Positions 1 through 8,491 of a stretch of DNA of 64,000 nt are shown here, in pieces. Both the position numbers and the translations under genes were made by a program. The notes beneath the pieces were generated by a model, which searched no databases, was not told the origin of the DNA, and saw only the letters and a list, made by a program, of their open reading frames with translations. The stretch comes from an uncultured Prevotellaceae bacterium (GTDB taxonomy: Bacteria; Bacteroidota; Bacteroidia; Bacteroidales; Bacteroidaceae). The stretch covers positions 1 to 64,000 of the forward strand of contig OMWH01000017.1 in the NCBI GenBank assembly GCA_900314755.1. Reading direction: 5' to 3'. How positions within the stretch are numbered: the stretch's first letter is position 1; every line of letters starts with the position of its first letter.

Positions 1-68
1 CAAACTCTATATATATAGCAATAAAATAAAAAATGTTAAATTTATTTTTTGTATATATATAGGGTTTG
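1..68. repeat. A+T-rich inverted repeat at the window edge
   Basis: Bases 1-17 and 52-68 are near-perfect inverted copies (CAAACTCTATATATATA against TATATATAGGGTTTG, one mismatch in the arm) separated by about 34 A+T-rich bases. It could be the terminator of a gene left of the window, an operator or an element end. Nothing here decides between these. Confidence 0.5.
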
Positions 69-199
69 TGAAAACTACAATCACTAAATCACCTTTTTGT
101 CACAATTCGCTCATTATCAAATAGATGGCGGTTTGTGTAAAAGAATCCTTTTTTGTGAGAATATTCATTGCCTTATTCATTTTTCTCGAAATAAATGAT

Positions 200-208
200 T
201 ACCTTTGC
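200..208 (+). promoter_or_regulatory. Bacteroidetes -7 box for the DUF4250 gene
   Basis: TACCTTTGC matches the TAnnTTTGC -7 consensus of Bacteroidetes and lies 17 bases upstream of the ATG at 226. A convincing -33 TTTG at the usual spacing is not visible. Confidence 0.55.
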
Positions 209-225
209 ACACAAATTGAAGGAAG

Positions 226-405
226 ATGGATTATCTGCCCAAAGACCCCGCCATACTTGTGTCGAGTGTCAACATGCTCCTAAGAGACGAGGAGTTTGAC
301 ACGCTGGAGGCATTGTGCTATGCCTTTAACAGGGAACCGGACGAGATCAAGGACTACTTACTCCGCAAGGGCTTCGTATGGAGTGAGCAACAGAAACAGT
401 TCTGA
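226..405 (+). CDS. DUF4250 domain protein, 59 aa
   Basis: This small gene starts at the ATG 17 bases after a -7 box. It encodes a 59-residue acidic protein beginning MDYLPKDPAILVSSVNMLLR and ending EQQKQF. The sequence, including the LRDEEFDTLEALC segment, matches what I know of DUF4250, a small conserved cytosolic family of unknown function in Bacteroidales and Firmicutes. There is no signal peptide or membrane segment. It sits alone with its own promoter, and the next gene has a separate one, so no functional partner is implied. Confidence 0.8.
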   Translation: MDYLPKDPAILVSSVNMLLRDEEFDTLEALCYAFNREPDEIKDYLLRKGFVWSEQQKQF

Positions 406-467
406 CCAATTGGCTACGACGTATGATGACGAAGGACAGCAGTGTTTTTCAATTTTACATCTTTTTT

Positions 468-500
468 TTTGGCAAATTACAAAATAATTCCTATCTTTGC
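468..500 (+). promoter_or_regulatory. Promoter of the phosphoribosyltransferase-like gene
   Basis: TTTG at 468-471, a 20-base spacer and TATCTTTGC at 492-500 form a full Bacteroidetes promoter. It shows that the gene must start at the ATG at 518, because the possible TTG start at 497 lies inside the -7 box. Confidence 0.75.
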
Positions 501-517
501 ACAAACGTGGAATTAAT

Positions 518-1321
518 ATGGGCGTAACATTTGACGAGACAGAGAAAAAGTTTGTGTTTGATTTCGAGCACGATGGCACAAACGACATAGTTAGTCTGAC
601 AGGAAATGGCTATCAGGTGGAAGCATTCGGAAAATGCTTCTACTATGGATATGAGTTCTCGGAGCAAGTGGAAAGCTCTATAAGAACAGCCTTTATCAAA
701 TATGTAAAATTCACAGACGCATTGCAAGATACTCCCAATCTGACAAATTTCATCAAGAAGGCTATAGACAACCTCCATAAGAAAATAAATCTTTATAACT
801 TCGACATTGTTGTTATGCCTCAGTCATCAAGTAAAGTAAACCAGTATATGTTGAGGTATATCTATAGATTTGCACAGCCGTCATTATACAAGATGACTCT
901 TGTTAAAGCTCTTCCCTCAAACATATCTTTTGATATGAATGCTTACGAGAAACAATATCTTGATGATGTATTTGAGGACGGAAGACCTCGTTACACTCCA
1001 GCAGCAAAGGAGCAGGCAAAGAGTTCTATCAATGCGATGCTGGAAATGATTCACAAAAAAGATTATTTCACTATTGCTAAGGATGTGAAGAAGAGCAAAT
1101 ATCGACCATATATCATGAACTTCTTAAGATTTGGGTCAGAAGAAGAAAGGGAACTCTGTACGATGATTCGCCAACAAAACGTGTTGGTTGTTGACGATGT
1201 GACTACTAGTGGGTCTACTCTCAATGAGGTTCTCCGCACACTTAGAATCCTCAATGAAGACAACGAAATAACTATCTTTAGTCTAATAGGACGTAAAGAC
1301 CTGATGGCAGATTCTTATTAG
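518..1321 (+). CDS. Phosphoribosyltransferase-domain protein (267 aa)
   Basis: The C-terminal part carries a classic PRPP-binding loop, VLVVDDVTTSGSTL, at about residues 222-235, preceded by a region rich in charged residues. Type I phosphoribosyltransferases (ComF, Apt, PyrE families) bind the ribose phosphate of PRPP with this loop. The N-terminal 200 residues are not recognisable, and the substrate cannot be inferred. The protein ends shortly after the loop (FSLIGRKD), as in ComF-like proteins. No signal peptide is seen. It has its own promoter and terminator, so it is probably monocistronic. It lies upstream of the large accessory operon and might belong to the same island, but nothing ties it to that operon. 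Confidence 0.75.
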   Translation: MGVTFDETEKKFVFDFEHDGTNDIVSLTGNGYQVEAFGKCFYYGYEFSEQVESSIRTAFIKYVKFTDALQDTPNLTNFIKKAIDNLHKKINLYNFDIVVMPQSSSKVNQYMLRYIYRFAQPSLYKMTLVKALPSNISFDMNAYEKQYLDDVFEDGRPRYTPAAKEQAKSSINAMLEMIHKKDYFTIAKDVKKSKYRPYIMNFLRFGSEEERELCTMIRQQNVLVVDDVTTSGSTLNEVLRTLRILNEDNEITIFSLIGRKDLMADSY

Positions 1322-1345
1322 AGCGAAATCATTATCATCATATTA

Positions 1346-1370
1346 GGGAGTCCCACGGGCTTCCTTTTTT
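1346..1370 (+). terminator. Rho-independent terminator after the phosphoribosyltransferase gene
   Basis: GGGAGTCC (1346-1353) pairs with GGGCTTCC (1357-1364), with G-T wobbles, around a 3-base loop and is followed by six T. It starts 25 bases after the stop codon. Confidence 0.7.
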
Positions 1371-1415
1371 CTTTCCCTAACACATCATACCTCAGCCATC
1401 TTCTCCCTCCGCCCC

Positions 1416-1450
1416 TAACCATTACCCATGAACCTTTAACCACGAACCAT
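1416..1450. repeat. Heptamer array, 5 x 7 bases
   Basis: Five degenerate 7-mers follow each other: TAACCAT, TACCCAT, GAACCTT, TAACCAC, GAACCAT. It is one of a set of 35-base arrays found throughout this window, here in an intergenic region. Confidence 0.6.
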
Positions 1451-1500
1451 AAATCGCAAGCCTTGTGAAAGTAATAATTTTACAATTTTCTTAGAAATTG

Positions 1501-1533
1501 TTTGTAACTTATTATTTTTATTCCTATCTTTGC
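1501..1533 (+). promoter_or_regulatory. Promoter of the candidate RNA and possibly the accessory operon
   Basis: TTTG at 1501-1504, a 20-base spacer and TATCTTTGC at 1525-1533 give one of the best promoter matches in the window. The first gene starts only at 1976, leaving a leader of about 435 bases that contains a terminator. Confidence 0.75.
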
Positions 1534-1539
1534 AGTGTC

Positions 1540-1866
1540 CTTTCTAAATGCTGAAAGCCCTTGGGGATTGATGGCTTATGGTCAGCAATAGACTTTGGGT
1601 AATCACAGGAGGGTTGGACACATACATACAAAGGCGTTTTCTGAACGCTTTGGGTTTGACGTGTTGGAATCTCGCAAATTCAAACTATCTGTCAAATACA
1701 AAGCAACGGGAACGCCCCTTGGGGGTGTGATTATTGTACCCATCATATGGTGGGATATGATATATACATCGGCGTGGGGCTTTCAGCGTTGCTCGGTCAG
1801 ACAGATAGGGCGATGCGAGAGCCTCAACACGTGGGACCGGGCACAGAACTGGCTCCACGTTTTTTG
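1540..1866 (+). ncRNA. Candidate structured RNA or attenuated leader, about 330 nt
   Basis: The stretch between the promoter and a terminator is unusually foldable. GCAACG (1703-1708) pairs with CGTTGC (1787-1792), enclosing ACGCC (1712-1716) with GGCGT (1771-1775), enclosing a hairpin of ATCATAT (1742-1748) with ATATGAT (1755-1761). Another hairpin lies near 1629-1651. An open frame at 1595-1960 crosses these stems but lacks protein character and runs past the terminator, so I take it as non-coding. It may be a free small RNA, or a leader whose terminator controls the operon from 1976. I cannot assign it to a known RNA family, and it is not a tmRNA or RNase P RNA by inspection. Confidence 0.5.
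1829..1865 (+). terminator. Terminator or attenuator within the operon leader
   Basis: ACGTGG (1829-1834) pairs with CCACGT (1855-1860). Inside it CCGG (1837-1840) pairs with CTGG (1849-1852), and a run of six T follows. It lies 110 bases upstream of the first gene of the operon, so it either ends a small RNA or attenuates operon transcription. Confidence 0.65.
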
Positions 1867-1975
1867 TGTGTATGCTGAACCTAAAACAATAATGGCCGAG
1901 ACAGGAGCACATATCGGCACAAAGAATTCCTCTTTGGAAAGGCTTACAGTTAAAGTTTAGCCCCATGGACAACAA

Positions 1976-3169
1976 ATGAATATGAATAAAAAGCTTTTCA
2001 TTCCAATTGCGCTATGCTCCGTAATAGTTGTGGCTGTCATAATGACAATTATAGGCCACAAAAACAAAATAAAGATTGAATGGGAAGAGGTGGCTGTACC
2101 AACTCTTAACGATTCCATTGAATTAAAAGTCTATGTAGAGAATTCTGGTAGCATGGATGCTTATATGTGTTCTGGATCGAACCTGAAAGATGCTGTTTTT
2201 GACTATATCAGTGACCTAAAAAAGTATTCATCATCCGATTCTCTTTTCTATATAAACTCCAAAAGAATACCATACAAGAATGGAACCCTTGAGGCGTATA
2301 TAAAAGACTTGACGCCACAATCGTTTGCAAAAGCTGGTGGAAATAGAAGCAATACGGACCTGAGAAACATATTCTCAATGATTATGGATGCACATGAAAG
2401 CAATACGGTTTCAGTCCTGATTTCAGATTGCATCTTAGACATTCCACAAAGTTCAACAGATTATTTTGGGAACTGCCAAGTTCACATTAAAAATGTATTT
2501 AACAATGCATTGGCAAAGAACCCATACTTGGGAGTTGAAATTATTCAGCTAGAATCAAAATTTGAAGGATTTTGGTTCTGTGGTAAGAACAGAAAAAAAT
2601 TGTCTGGCATTAAACGCCCATATTATATATGGTTAATAGGTGATCAGCGGATTCTGGCACAGCTCAACAAGTCTGTAAAAGTCGATAATATTATTGGAGG
2701 CATCAAGAATTATAGTGCATACGCCTCCAAACAGCCTATCCCGTTTACCATTGAGAAGTCTACGTTCAAAGTCAATCATACAAAGAAGATCAAAGTTGAA
2801 CTTGTAACGGACTTGTCTGCATCCTTGCAAAATGGTTTAGTAACCAAAAATCTTGGGAACTATAAGGTTTCTAATCCCTCTCAAATGACAATACTTTCTG
2901 TTCAAGACGTAAACGCCTCAGGTAGTAAATACTCTCATGTCATAGAATTTGAGGTCACAAATCCAGAGACCTTGAGAGAGGAGAATATATCTTTTTCTTA
3001 CCCCTATTTGGATTCTTGGGTTGAAGCTGCCAATGATTCTACGGGTACAGACATTGACAACAATATTGACAAAACTACAGGTATCCTTTCTTTGGTTAAA
3101 GGTGTAGCAGAAGCTTACAAAAACCATACAAACTATGGAACGGTATTTTTTAGCTTGAAAAACAAATAA
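1976..3169 (+). CDS. Membrane-anchored vWA-like protein (397 aa), first gene of the accessory operon
   Basis: An N-terminal hydrophobic segment (about residues 7-25, LFIPIALCSVIVVAVIMTII) acts as an uncleaved anchor or signal peptide, putting the rest outside the cytoplasm. Residues 51-60 read LKVYVENSGSM, which looks like the first MIDAS motif of a von Willebrand A domain (DxSxS) with the Asp replaced by Glu-Asn. A second vWA-like strand, VSVLISDCILDIP, follows at about residue 145. vWA domains mediate metal-dependent protein contacts. It starts a same-strand series of ten genes with small gaps, 16 bases before the next. ATG codons at 1976 and 1982 are equally plausible starts. The fold is inferred from short motifs only. 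Confidence 0.6.
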   Translation: MNMNKKLFIPIALCSVIVVAVIMTIIGHKNKIKIEWEEVAVPTLNDSIELKVYVENSGSMDAYMCSGSNLKDAVFDYISDLKKYSSSDSLFYINSKRIPYKNGTLEAYIKDLTPQSFAKAGGNRSNTDLRNIFSMIMDAHESNTVSVLISDCILDIPQSSTDYFGNCQVHIKNVFNNALAKNPYLGVEIIQLESKFEGFWFCGKNRKKLSGIKRPYYIWLIGDQRILAQLNKSVKVDNIIGGIKNYSAYASKQPIPFTIEKSTFKVNHTKKIKVELVTDLSASLQNGLVTKNLGNYKVSNPSQMTILSVQDVNASGSKYSHVIEFEVTNPETLREENISFSYPYLDSWVEAANDSTGTDIDNNIDKTTGILSLVKGVAEAYKNHTNYGTVFFSLKNK

Positions 3170-3185
3170 AAAAAACGATTATAAT

Positions 3186-3644
3186 ATGGGAGAATTTTTC
3201 GGAAGCATTTATTGTTGGCTTGAGGACTTCTTTGGACTCGAATTAGCTGACTATCTTTGGGGGCAGTCATCTCCAGAGCAACAAAGTAACATGTACATTG
3301 GCATTGGATTATCTATGCTATGTATTTCTTTCCTTATGGTGGTAACTTTCTATTATGTAGTTAATCATCCCCGATTGAACAACTGGTGGGGATGGCTCAT
3401 TTTTGCGGGTGTGAACGCAGCGATTAGCTTTGTAGTAGGCTGGCAGTGGGTTCTGAAGGACTACTATGATGGCCTAATGGTTGCCAAGAGCGCAACTACA
3501 GGCAAAATGGAAGATTTGCATATTTATGAATCAGACATCCTGGCCTTTGGCGTTACAAACATGATAGATGCCATTCTTGCTTTCTTGATTTTTTCTTATA
3601 TCATCAAGTGGTGGAGTTCAAATTGTTCTCGTGCACCATTTTAA
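3186..3644 (+). CDS. Small polytopic membrane protein (152 aa)
   Basis: I do not recognise the family. Three hydrophobic segments are visible: about residues 37-60 (MYIGIGLSMLCISFLMVVTFYYVV), 68-88 (WWGWLIFAGVNAAISFVVGW) and 122-143 (ILAFGVTNMIDAILAFLIFSYII). The N-terminus is rich in aromatic and acidic residues. It lies between the vWA-like gene and the tubulin-like gene with gaps of 16 and 18 bases, so it is probably a membrane subunit of the same machine. Confidence 0.7.
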   Translation: MGEFFGSIYCWLEDFFGLELADYLWGQSSPEQQSNMYIGIGLSMLCISFLMVVTFYYVVNHPRLNNWWGWLIFAGVNAAISFVVGWQWVLKDYYDGLMVAKSATTGKMEDLHIYESDILAFGVTNMIDAILAFLIFSYIIKWWSSNCSRAPF

Positions 3645-3662
3645 TTTTAAACAATCTCAACT

Positions 3663-5060
3663 ATGGCTAAATTATATATATTTGGTATAGGCGGTACAGG
3701 AGCTCGTGTCCTCCGCTCGTTTACTATGATGATGGCTTCCGGCGTATCCATTGGATCTGATGAAATCGTGCCAATTATTATTGACCCAGATGCTTCCAAT
3801 GCAGATTTGACGCGAACAGTGGCTCTGATGAACAATTACAGAGCAGTACACTCCGAACTGACTTTTACCAAAAAGAACGAATCTCAGTTCTTTAGAAAGG
3901 AACTTTCTCAGATTCTAGTTAATTATACATTGCGCATTAACGATACTGACGACAAAACCTTCCAGCAGTTTATCGACTTGCCATCTATGGAGAAATCATC
4001 ACAAGCAATGATGAGAATGCTATTTTCAGAAAAGAATTTGGCGTCATCAATGGATGTGGGATTCAAGGGGAACCCCAATATCGGTAGTATTGTGCTAAAC
4101 CAAATCGTAGATTCAAATGACTTTCAGGATTTTGCCAACAATTTTGAATCAGGCGATAAGATCTTTATCATTAGTTCTATATTTGGCGGAACGGGAGCAA
4201 GCGGTTTTCCCCTGTTGCTAAAGACTCTTAGAACGGGAACATCGTTCCCTAATAATGATTTGATAAACAAAGCAGAAATCGGGGCCATAACCATTCTGCC
4301 TTACTTTAAGCTAAAGAATGATGACGAGAGCGAAATAGACTCTTCAACATTTATCTCCAAAACAAAATCCGCTTTAGCTTACTATGAGAACAATATTAGT
4401 AAAAATGGTTCTATCGATGCTCTCTATTTCTTGGCAGACAATATGACCAATACATACGAGAACCATGAAGGTGGCTCTGCTCAACAAAATGACGCGCACC
4501 TTATTGAGTTTCTTGCTGCTACTGCAATAGTGGATTTTAGCAATAAGACTCACCAAAACACTGCTAACAAAGAACTAGGGCTAAAAGACGTAACAGGTGG
4601 GGCTATAACATTTGATTCGTTCTATGACAAGCAAAAAAAGATGCTCTTCGCCCCTCTCACAGAATTTATGATGATGGCAAATTGCTTAACCTATAAAATG
4701 AGCTATTATTCGTCGAAGGATTTCAATGCCAATAATGACAATTTTAATGGATTATATAGTTCGTCTTTCATGTCTGAATTACAATCGATGGCAGCTTTGT
4801 TCATAGAATGGTTAGATGAAATGAAAAGGAACAAGCGTTCTTTAGACCTGTTTAATCTCAATTCTAAAGATAAACCTTTTGAAATTGTTACAGGCTGCAA
4901 ACCAAAGAAAATCGTAAGTCTGAAATCGGATTACGACTTAGTAACAGACAGACTTAATTCTGCTGTAAAGAAATGCCAGAGTAACGACAACAATGACAAG
5001 TTCTTAGAAATGTTCTATTTAGGTATGTCAAGATTATTTAATGAGAAATTTAATTCGTAA
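3663..5060 (+). CDS. Tubulin/FtsZ-like GTPase domain protein (465 aa)
   Basis: The N-terminus reads LYIFGIGGTGARVLRSF, a Rossmann-like first strand and glycine loop as in tubulin-fold proteins. Residues 174-181 read FGGTGASG, which corresponds to the tubulin signature GGGTG(S/T)G that binds the GTP phosphates. The length of 465 residues fits tubulin-like proteins, and a C-terminal helical part follows. FtsZ and tubulins bind GTP and polymerise into filaments. This divergent protein is probably a GTP-binding cytosolic component, but polymerisation cannot be judged from sequence. It is followed after 5 bases by the actin-like gene, so a tubulin-like and an actin-like NTPase are made from one transcript, which is unusual. 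Confidence 0.75.
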   Translation: MAKLYIFGIGGTGARVLRSFTMMMASGVSIGSDEIVPIIIDPDASNADLTRTVALMNNYRAVHSELTFTKKNESQFFRKELSQILVNYTLRINDTDDKTFQQFIDLPSMEKSSQAMMRMLFSEKNLASSMDVGFKGNPNIGSIVLNQIVDSNDFQDFANNFESGDKIFIISSIFGGTGASGFPLLLKTLRTGTSFPNNDLINKAEIGAITILPYFKLKNDDESEIDSSTFISKTKSALAYYENNISKNGSIDALYFLADNMTNTYENHEGGSAQQNDAHLIEFLAATAIVDFSNKTHQNTANKELGLKDVTGGAITFDSFYDKQKKMLFAPLTEFMMMANCLTYKMSYYSSKDFNANNDNFNGLYSSSFMSELQSMAALFIEWLDEMKRNKRSLDLFNLNSKDKPFEIVTGCKPKKIVSLKSDYDLVTDRLNSAVKKCQSNDNNDKFLEMFYLGMSRLFNEKFNS

Positions 5061-5065
5061 CAACT

Positions 5066-8000
5066 ATGTCAAAAGTATTCAGATTATATAAAGAAGGAAC
5101 CACAACCTATCAGGGCTGGAATGAAAGCCCTGCTTTTCCTTACAATTCAAATGCACGAGATACCATCGAAGACCCAGATGGTGCCAGTGCAAAAAATGAG
5201 ATAACGTCCATCCCATCACCTTTTGCTCGGATTGATTTAGTTAAGACGGCATTTAGGGAGGTTTGCCGTAGAGCGATTAAAGATATAAAGGAACTGGACG
5301 GTAATACCATTTTTCACAAGATGGTGTCTGACTCCTTGGATGTTGGAGAAATCTTCTTCAACATAGACAAGTTCAAAGATAAAATAGAAATCATCACTTG
5401 GGATCCCTCAGCTATGATTCCAGCCCTAAAAAATGATAACAATGTCAGTCATTATTATGTTGCTGATGCTTTGGATAAATATCTGCAATCAGATACTAAA
5501 ACATACAATTTCAACCTGTTGCGAAACATCTACCTACTTAACTACACGAAGGGCCCAGACGAACTAAACATTATTGGTGCGACCTCTCCCGCTACACTTT
5601 TCTTTAGCGGAGCCAATAACCTTGAATATATACAAGACATCTTCTTTGCAAATAATGACCGTCCTTTCGATGGCGATTATGTAGCCCTTTACAATCGTGA
5701 TTTCGATTACATAAAGGCATGGTGGACATTGCGAAAAACCATTCCGTCCTTCTCTAATCTTTTTCCAGAAATAGAGTCATATCTAAATCTGACATTTAAG
5801 GCCATTTCTGACCAACAGATAAAGAACAAATTAAATGCTATAACGTCGGCATCAGCGAAGGACTTTGATTTGATTGATGTACAGACACATCAGCAAAGCA
5901 ACCAGGTTGAAGTGCTTGGAACCGTATTGTTTAAGAAGAAAGGAAAAGCTGAAATTGAAAATGAGTTCACTATTCGCCCAGAGCGGACTGTCGTAGGAGT
6001 TAAGCCTCTTGTACTGCCTGTTGAATCTGGCAACAAGTATTCAAATCTTCAGTATGCTAACGGAGCCTGGGGTAATACAAACAAAGCACCGTACAAGCCT
6101 ATAATAGCAGACGTTGAGAGAAGAACACTCCCTTATGACGGGTCGGTATACTCGTATCTTACTATTAGCGATTTCCTTGAAGATACGATAGTCAAAGTTC
6201 CTCATACTCTTAATAAAAAGTACTTCTTTAACGGAAACTTGAATGAGGTAGAACCGATGACCTCATTCTTACTCCCTATCAAGCCTTTGTATTTCCGTTA
6301 TTTCTCTATAGAGACATTGAATTCCACGATGCCGGATGGGAAACTTGCTTTTGAAATGGAATCCATTGCCGGAGGCTCAGTTAACGTAATTATCCGTATT
6401 CCGATTACAGGTAATGGCAATATCAGTTACATAGAATATCAGCGTATCTATTATGCACAGCGCCAAGCTGACGTGTCTGAAACTCAGAACTCTGGTGGTA
6501 TGACAACCTTTGACTTTACCGGTCTGGTAATGCCAAGTATGAAGTTCCAGAACGAAGAAGACGCTATATACACAGTATCATGCGTTAGCACCTTCTCCAA
6601 TCAGTTCCGATTCGATTTTTATCGTGAGAGCGAAGTCATACGCGATATACCTATGGATTGTAGAAATAAAGAGAGGGGCTTGTTCGATTTTAAGGCAGAA
6701 ACATATACCATCCAGAAAAGCAATTTTGATTTTATCAGAGTTTCAAATAAGAGTGGTGTCAGCAATGTCATCATTCCTAATTTCCTTACGCACCAAAACC
6801 TAGAAGATTTTGAATTCGCAGTTGACTTAGGTACATCCAATACGCATATCGAATTCAAGAAAGTTGATAATAATAGTTCTGACTCTTTCAACTATAAAGA
6901 CTCTGAGGCTATATTTGGAGCATTCTTTGTGCAGTCCTATCGTGAAATTCAAGGGAAACTCATTCCTTTGGATTTGATTGACGAAAATGACTTGATAGTG
7001 CGTGACTTCATTCCCACTTTAGTTGGAGACGATTCTGATTTCTCTTTCCCAACCAGAACAGCTTTGTCATATGCAAAATCTACAGATTGGACGGAGAAGT
7101 TACGAACATTTGGCTTGATTAACTTTGACATTACTTATAACAAGAAACTGGGCATTGCATACAATGCAAAACCAATGGTAAATATAAAATGGAGCAGCAA
7201 ACCCAATGCGCAGTCCGCTATGCAAGCCTATATTCGTAATATCATGATGATTATCCGTAACAAGGTGATTGCAAACAATGGCAATCTTTCACGTACGAAA
7301 ATCACATGGTTCTATCCGAACAGTATGTCGCCTCGTCGTCTTTCTCAATTGAGAACAGCTTGGAATGATTCATATTCAGAATTGTTCAATCGTGACGGAG
7401 CAACAAGAAACCTCTCGGAGTCGGTTGCGCCTATTCAATTCTACTTCAGTAGATATGCGACTGCAACGAATCTTGTTAATGTCGATATTGGTGGAGGAAC
7501 TACAGACATTGCCTTCTCATCTAATGGCAAGGTGGAATATATCACCTCTTTTAAATTCGCGGCAAACTCTCTCTTTGAGGATTCTTTCTCCGATATTAAC
7601 CCTAACAATGGTATCGTGGACTGGTTTAAGAATGATATTCTTGGTCTCCTCCAGTCTAAGTCAGAATTGAACGAACTTGTCAATATTTTCAACAGCAATT
7701 TAGGACAGCCTGCGAACATGGCTTCTTTCCTGTTCTCGCTGAAAGACAATTCCGCAACGAGGAGTCTTGCTCAGAACAACATTGACTTCAACAAGATTCT
7801 ACAGAATGACACGAAATTTAAGCTGGTATTCATCATCTTCTATACCGCAATCATCTATCACATTGCACAGATTGTGAAGACGAAGGGGCTGAAAGCACCA
7901 CGTCACATAGCATTCAGTGGTAATGGAAGTAAGATAATCAGCATTATTTCATCTGACCCGAAAATTCTTGGTAAATACACGAAGGTCATCTTTGAGAAAG

Positions 8001-8491
8001 TGTTGGGCACAGAATATGGCTCCGCTCTTGACATCCTTGGCCTGGAGCTGGGGTCCAACCCTAAGGAATCGACTTGTAAAGGAGGCTTAATTGCTACAGA
8101 AACATATGAAGAACCTGAGACATTAGTCCTACGTGATTCTTCTGGTAAACTTGCAAATGCCGATGATACATACGCTTCCCTTTCAGATGCTTATAAGGCT
8201 GAAATCGTGAAGAGTGTCAAAGACTTCTTCAGATTTGCTCTTACAGAAATCCCTTCAACATTCAATCTTGACAACAATTTCGGAGTTGATAATATCACCA
8301 TGAAGATTGCAAAAGAAGAGTGTACAAAGGATTTGGAAACTTACCTTGACAAAGGTATAGAACTCTCCATTAAAGAGTCTGGTAACAAGGACAACCCAAT
8401 CGAAGATGCCATAACATTCTACCCGATTAAAGGTGTTCTTCAGTCTCTTTCATGCAAAATACAGGAGTATTATTTAGAAAACCCAAGCTAA
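5066..8491 (+). CDS. Large protein with a C-terminal actin/Hsp70-like ATPase domain (1141 aa)
   Basis: Residues about 583-1000 hold the three nucleotide motifs of the actin/Hsp70 superfamily: phosphate 1 (AVDLGTSNTHIEF, 585-597), phosphate 2 (VDIGGGTTDIAF, 806-817) and adenosine (IAFSGNGSKIIS, about 948-959). The N-terminal 580 residues have no motif I can name and look globular, without signal or membrane segments. The layout recalls the SrfB-type large actin-like proteins, but I cannot claim membership. It probably hydrolyses ATP in the cytosol and works with the tubulin-like protein encoded 5 bases upstream. Its stop codon overlaps the start of the next gene (TAATG), suggesting coupled translation. 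Confidence 0.8.
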   Translation: MSKVFRLYKEGTTTYQGWNESPAFPYNSNARDTIEDPDGASAKNEITSIPSPFARIDLVKTAFREVCRRAIKDIKELDGNTIFHKMVSDSLDVGEIFFNIDKFKDKIEIITWDPSAMIPALKNDNNVSHYYVADALDKYLQSDTKTYNFNLLRNIYLLNYTKGPDELNIIGATSPATLFFSGANNLEYIQDIFFANNDRPFDGDYVALYNRDFDYIKAWWTLRKTIPSFSNLFPEIESYLNLTFKAISDQQIKNKLNAITSASAKDFDLIDVQTHQQSNQVEVLGTVLFKKKGKAEIENEFTIRPERTVVGVKPLVLPVESGNKYSNLQYANGAWGNTNKAPYKPIIADVERRTLPYDGSVYSYLTISDFLEDTIVKVPHTLNKKYFFNGNLNEVEPMTSFLLPIKPLYFRYFSIETLNSTMPDGKLAFEMESIAGGSVNVIIRIPITGNGNISYIEYQRIYYAQRQADVSETQNSGGMTTFDFTGLVMPSMKFQNEEDAIYTVSCVSTFSNQFRFDFYRESEVIRDIPMDCRNKERGLFDFKAETYTIQKSNFDFIRVSNKSGVSNVIIPNFLTHQNLEDFEFAVDLGTSNTHIEFKKVDNNSSDSFNYKDSEAIFGAFFVQSYREIQGKLIPLDLIDENDLIVRDFIPTLVGDDSDFSFPTRTALSYAKSTDWTEKLRTFGLINFDITYNKKLGIAYNAKPMVNIKWSSKPNAQSAMQAYIRNIMMIIRNKVIANNGNLSRTKITWFYPNSMSPRRLSQLRTAWNDSYSELFNRDGATRNLSESVAPIQFYFSRYATATNLVNVDIGGGTTDIAFSSNGKVEYITSFKFAANSLFEDSFSDINPNNGIVDWFKNDILGLLQSKSELNELVNIFNSNLGQPANMASFLFSLKDNSATRSLAQNNIDFNKILQNDTKFKLVFIIFYTAIIYHIAQIVKTKGLKAPRHIAFSGNGSKIISIISSDPKILGKYTKVIFEKVLGTEYGSALDILGLELGSNPKESTCKGGLIATETYEEPETLVLRDSSGKLANADDTYASLSDAYKAEIVKSVKDFFRFALTEIPSTFNLDNNFGVDNITMKIAKEECTKDLETYLDKGIELSIKESGNKDNPIEDAITFYPIKGVLQSLSCKIQEYYLENPS

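Noticed and set aside
1595-1960. 121-codon plus-strand open frame before the accessory operon
   Set aside because: It crosses all RNA stems and the terminator, has no ribosome-site support and no recognisable protein sequence. I prefer a structured RNA, though homologues could change this.
8452-8490. Upstream in-frame start for the lipoprotein gene at 8491
   Set aside because: It would lie inside the coding end of the actin-like gene and would bury the signal peptide behind 13 extra residues.
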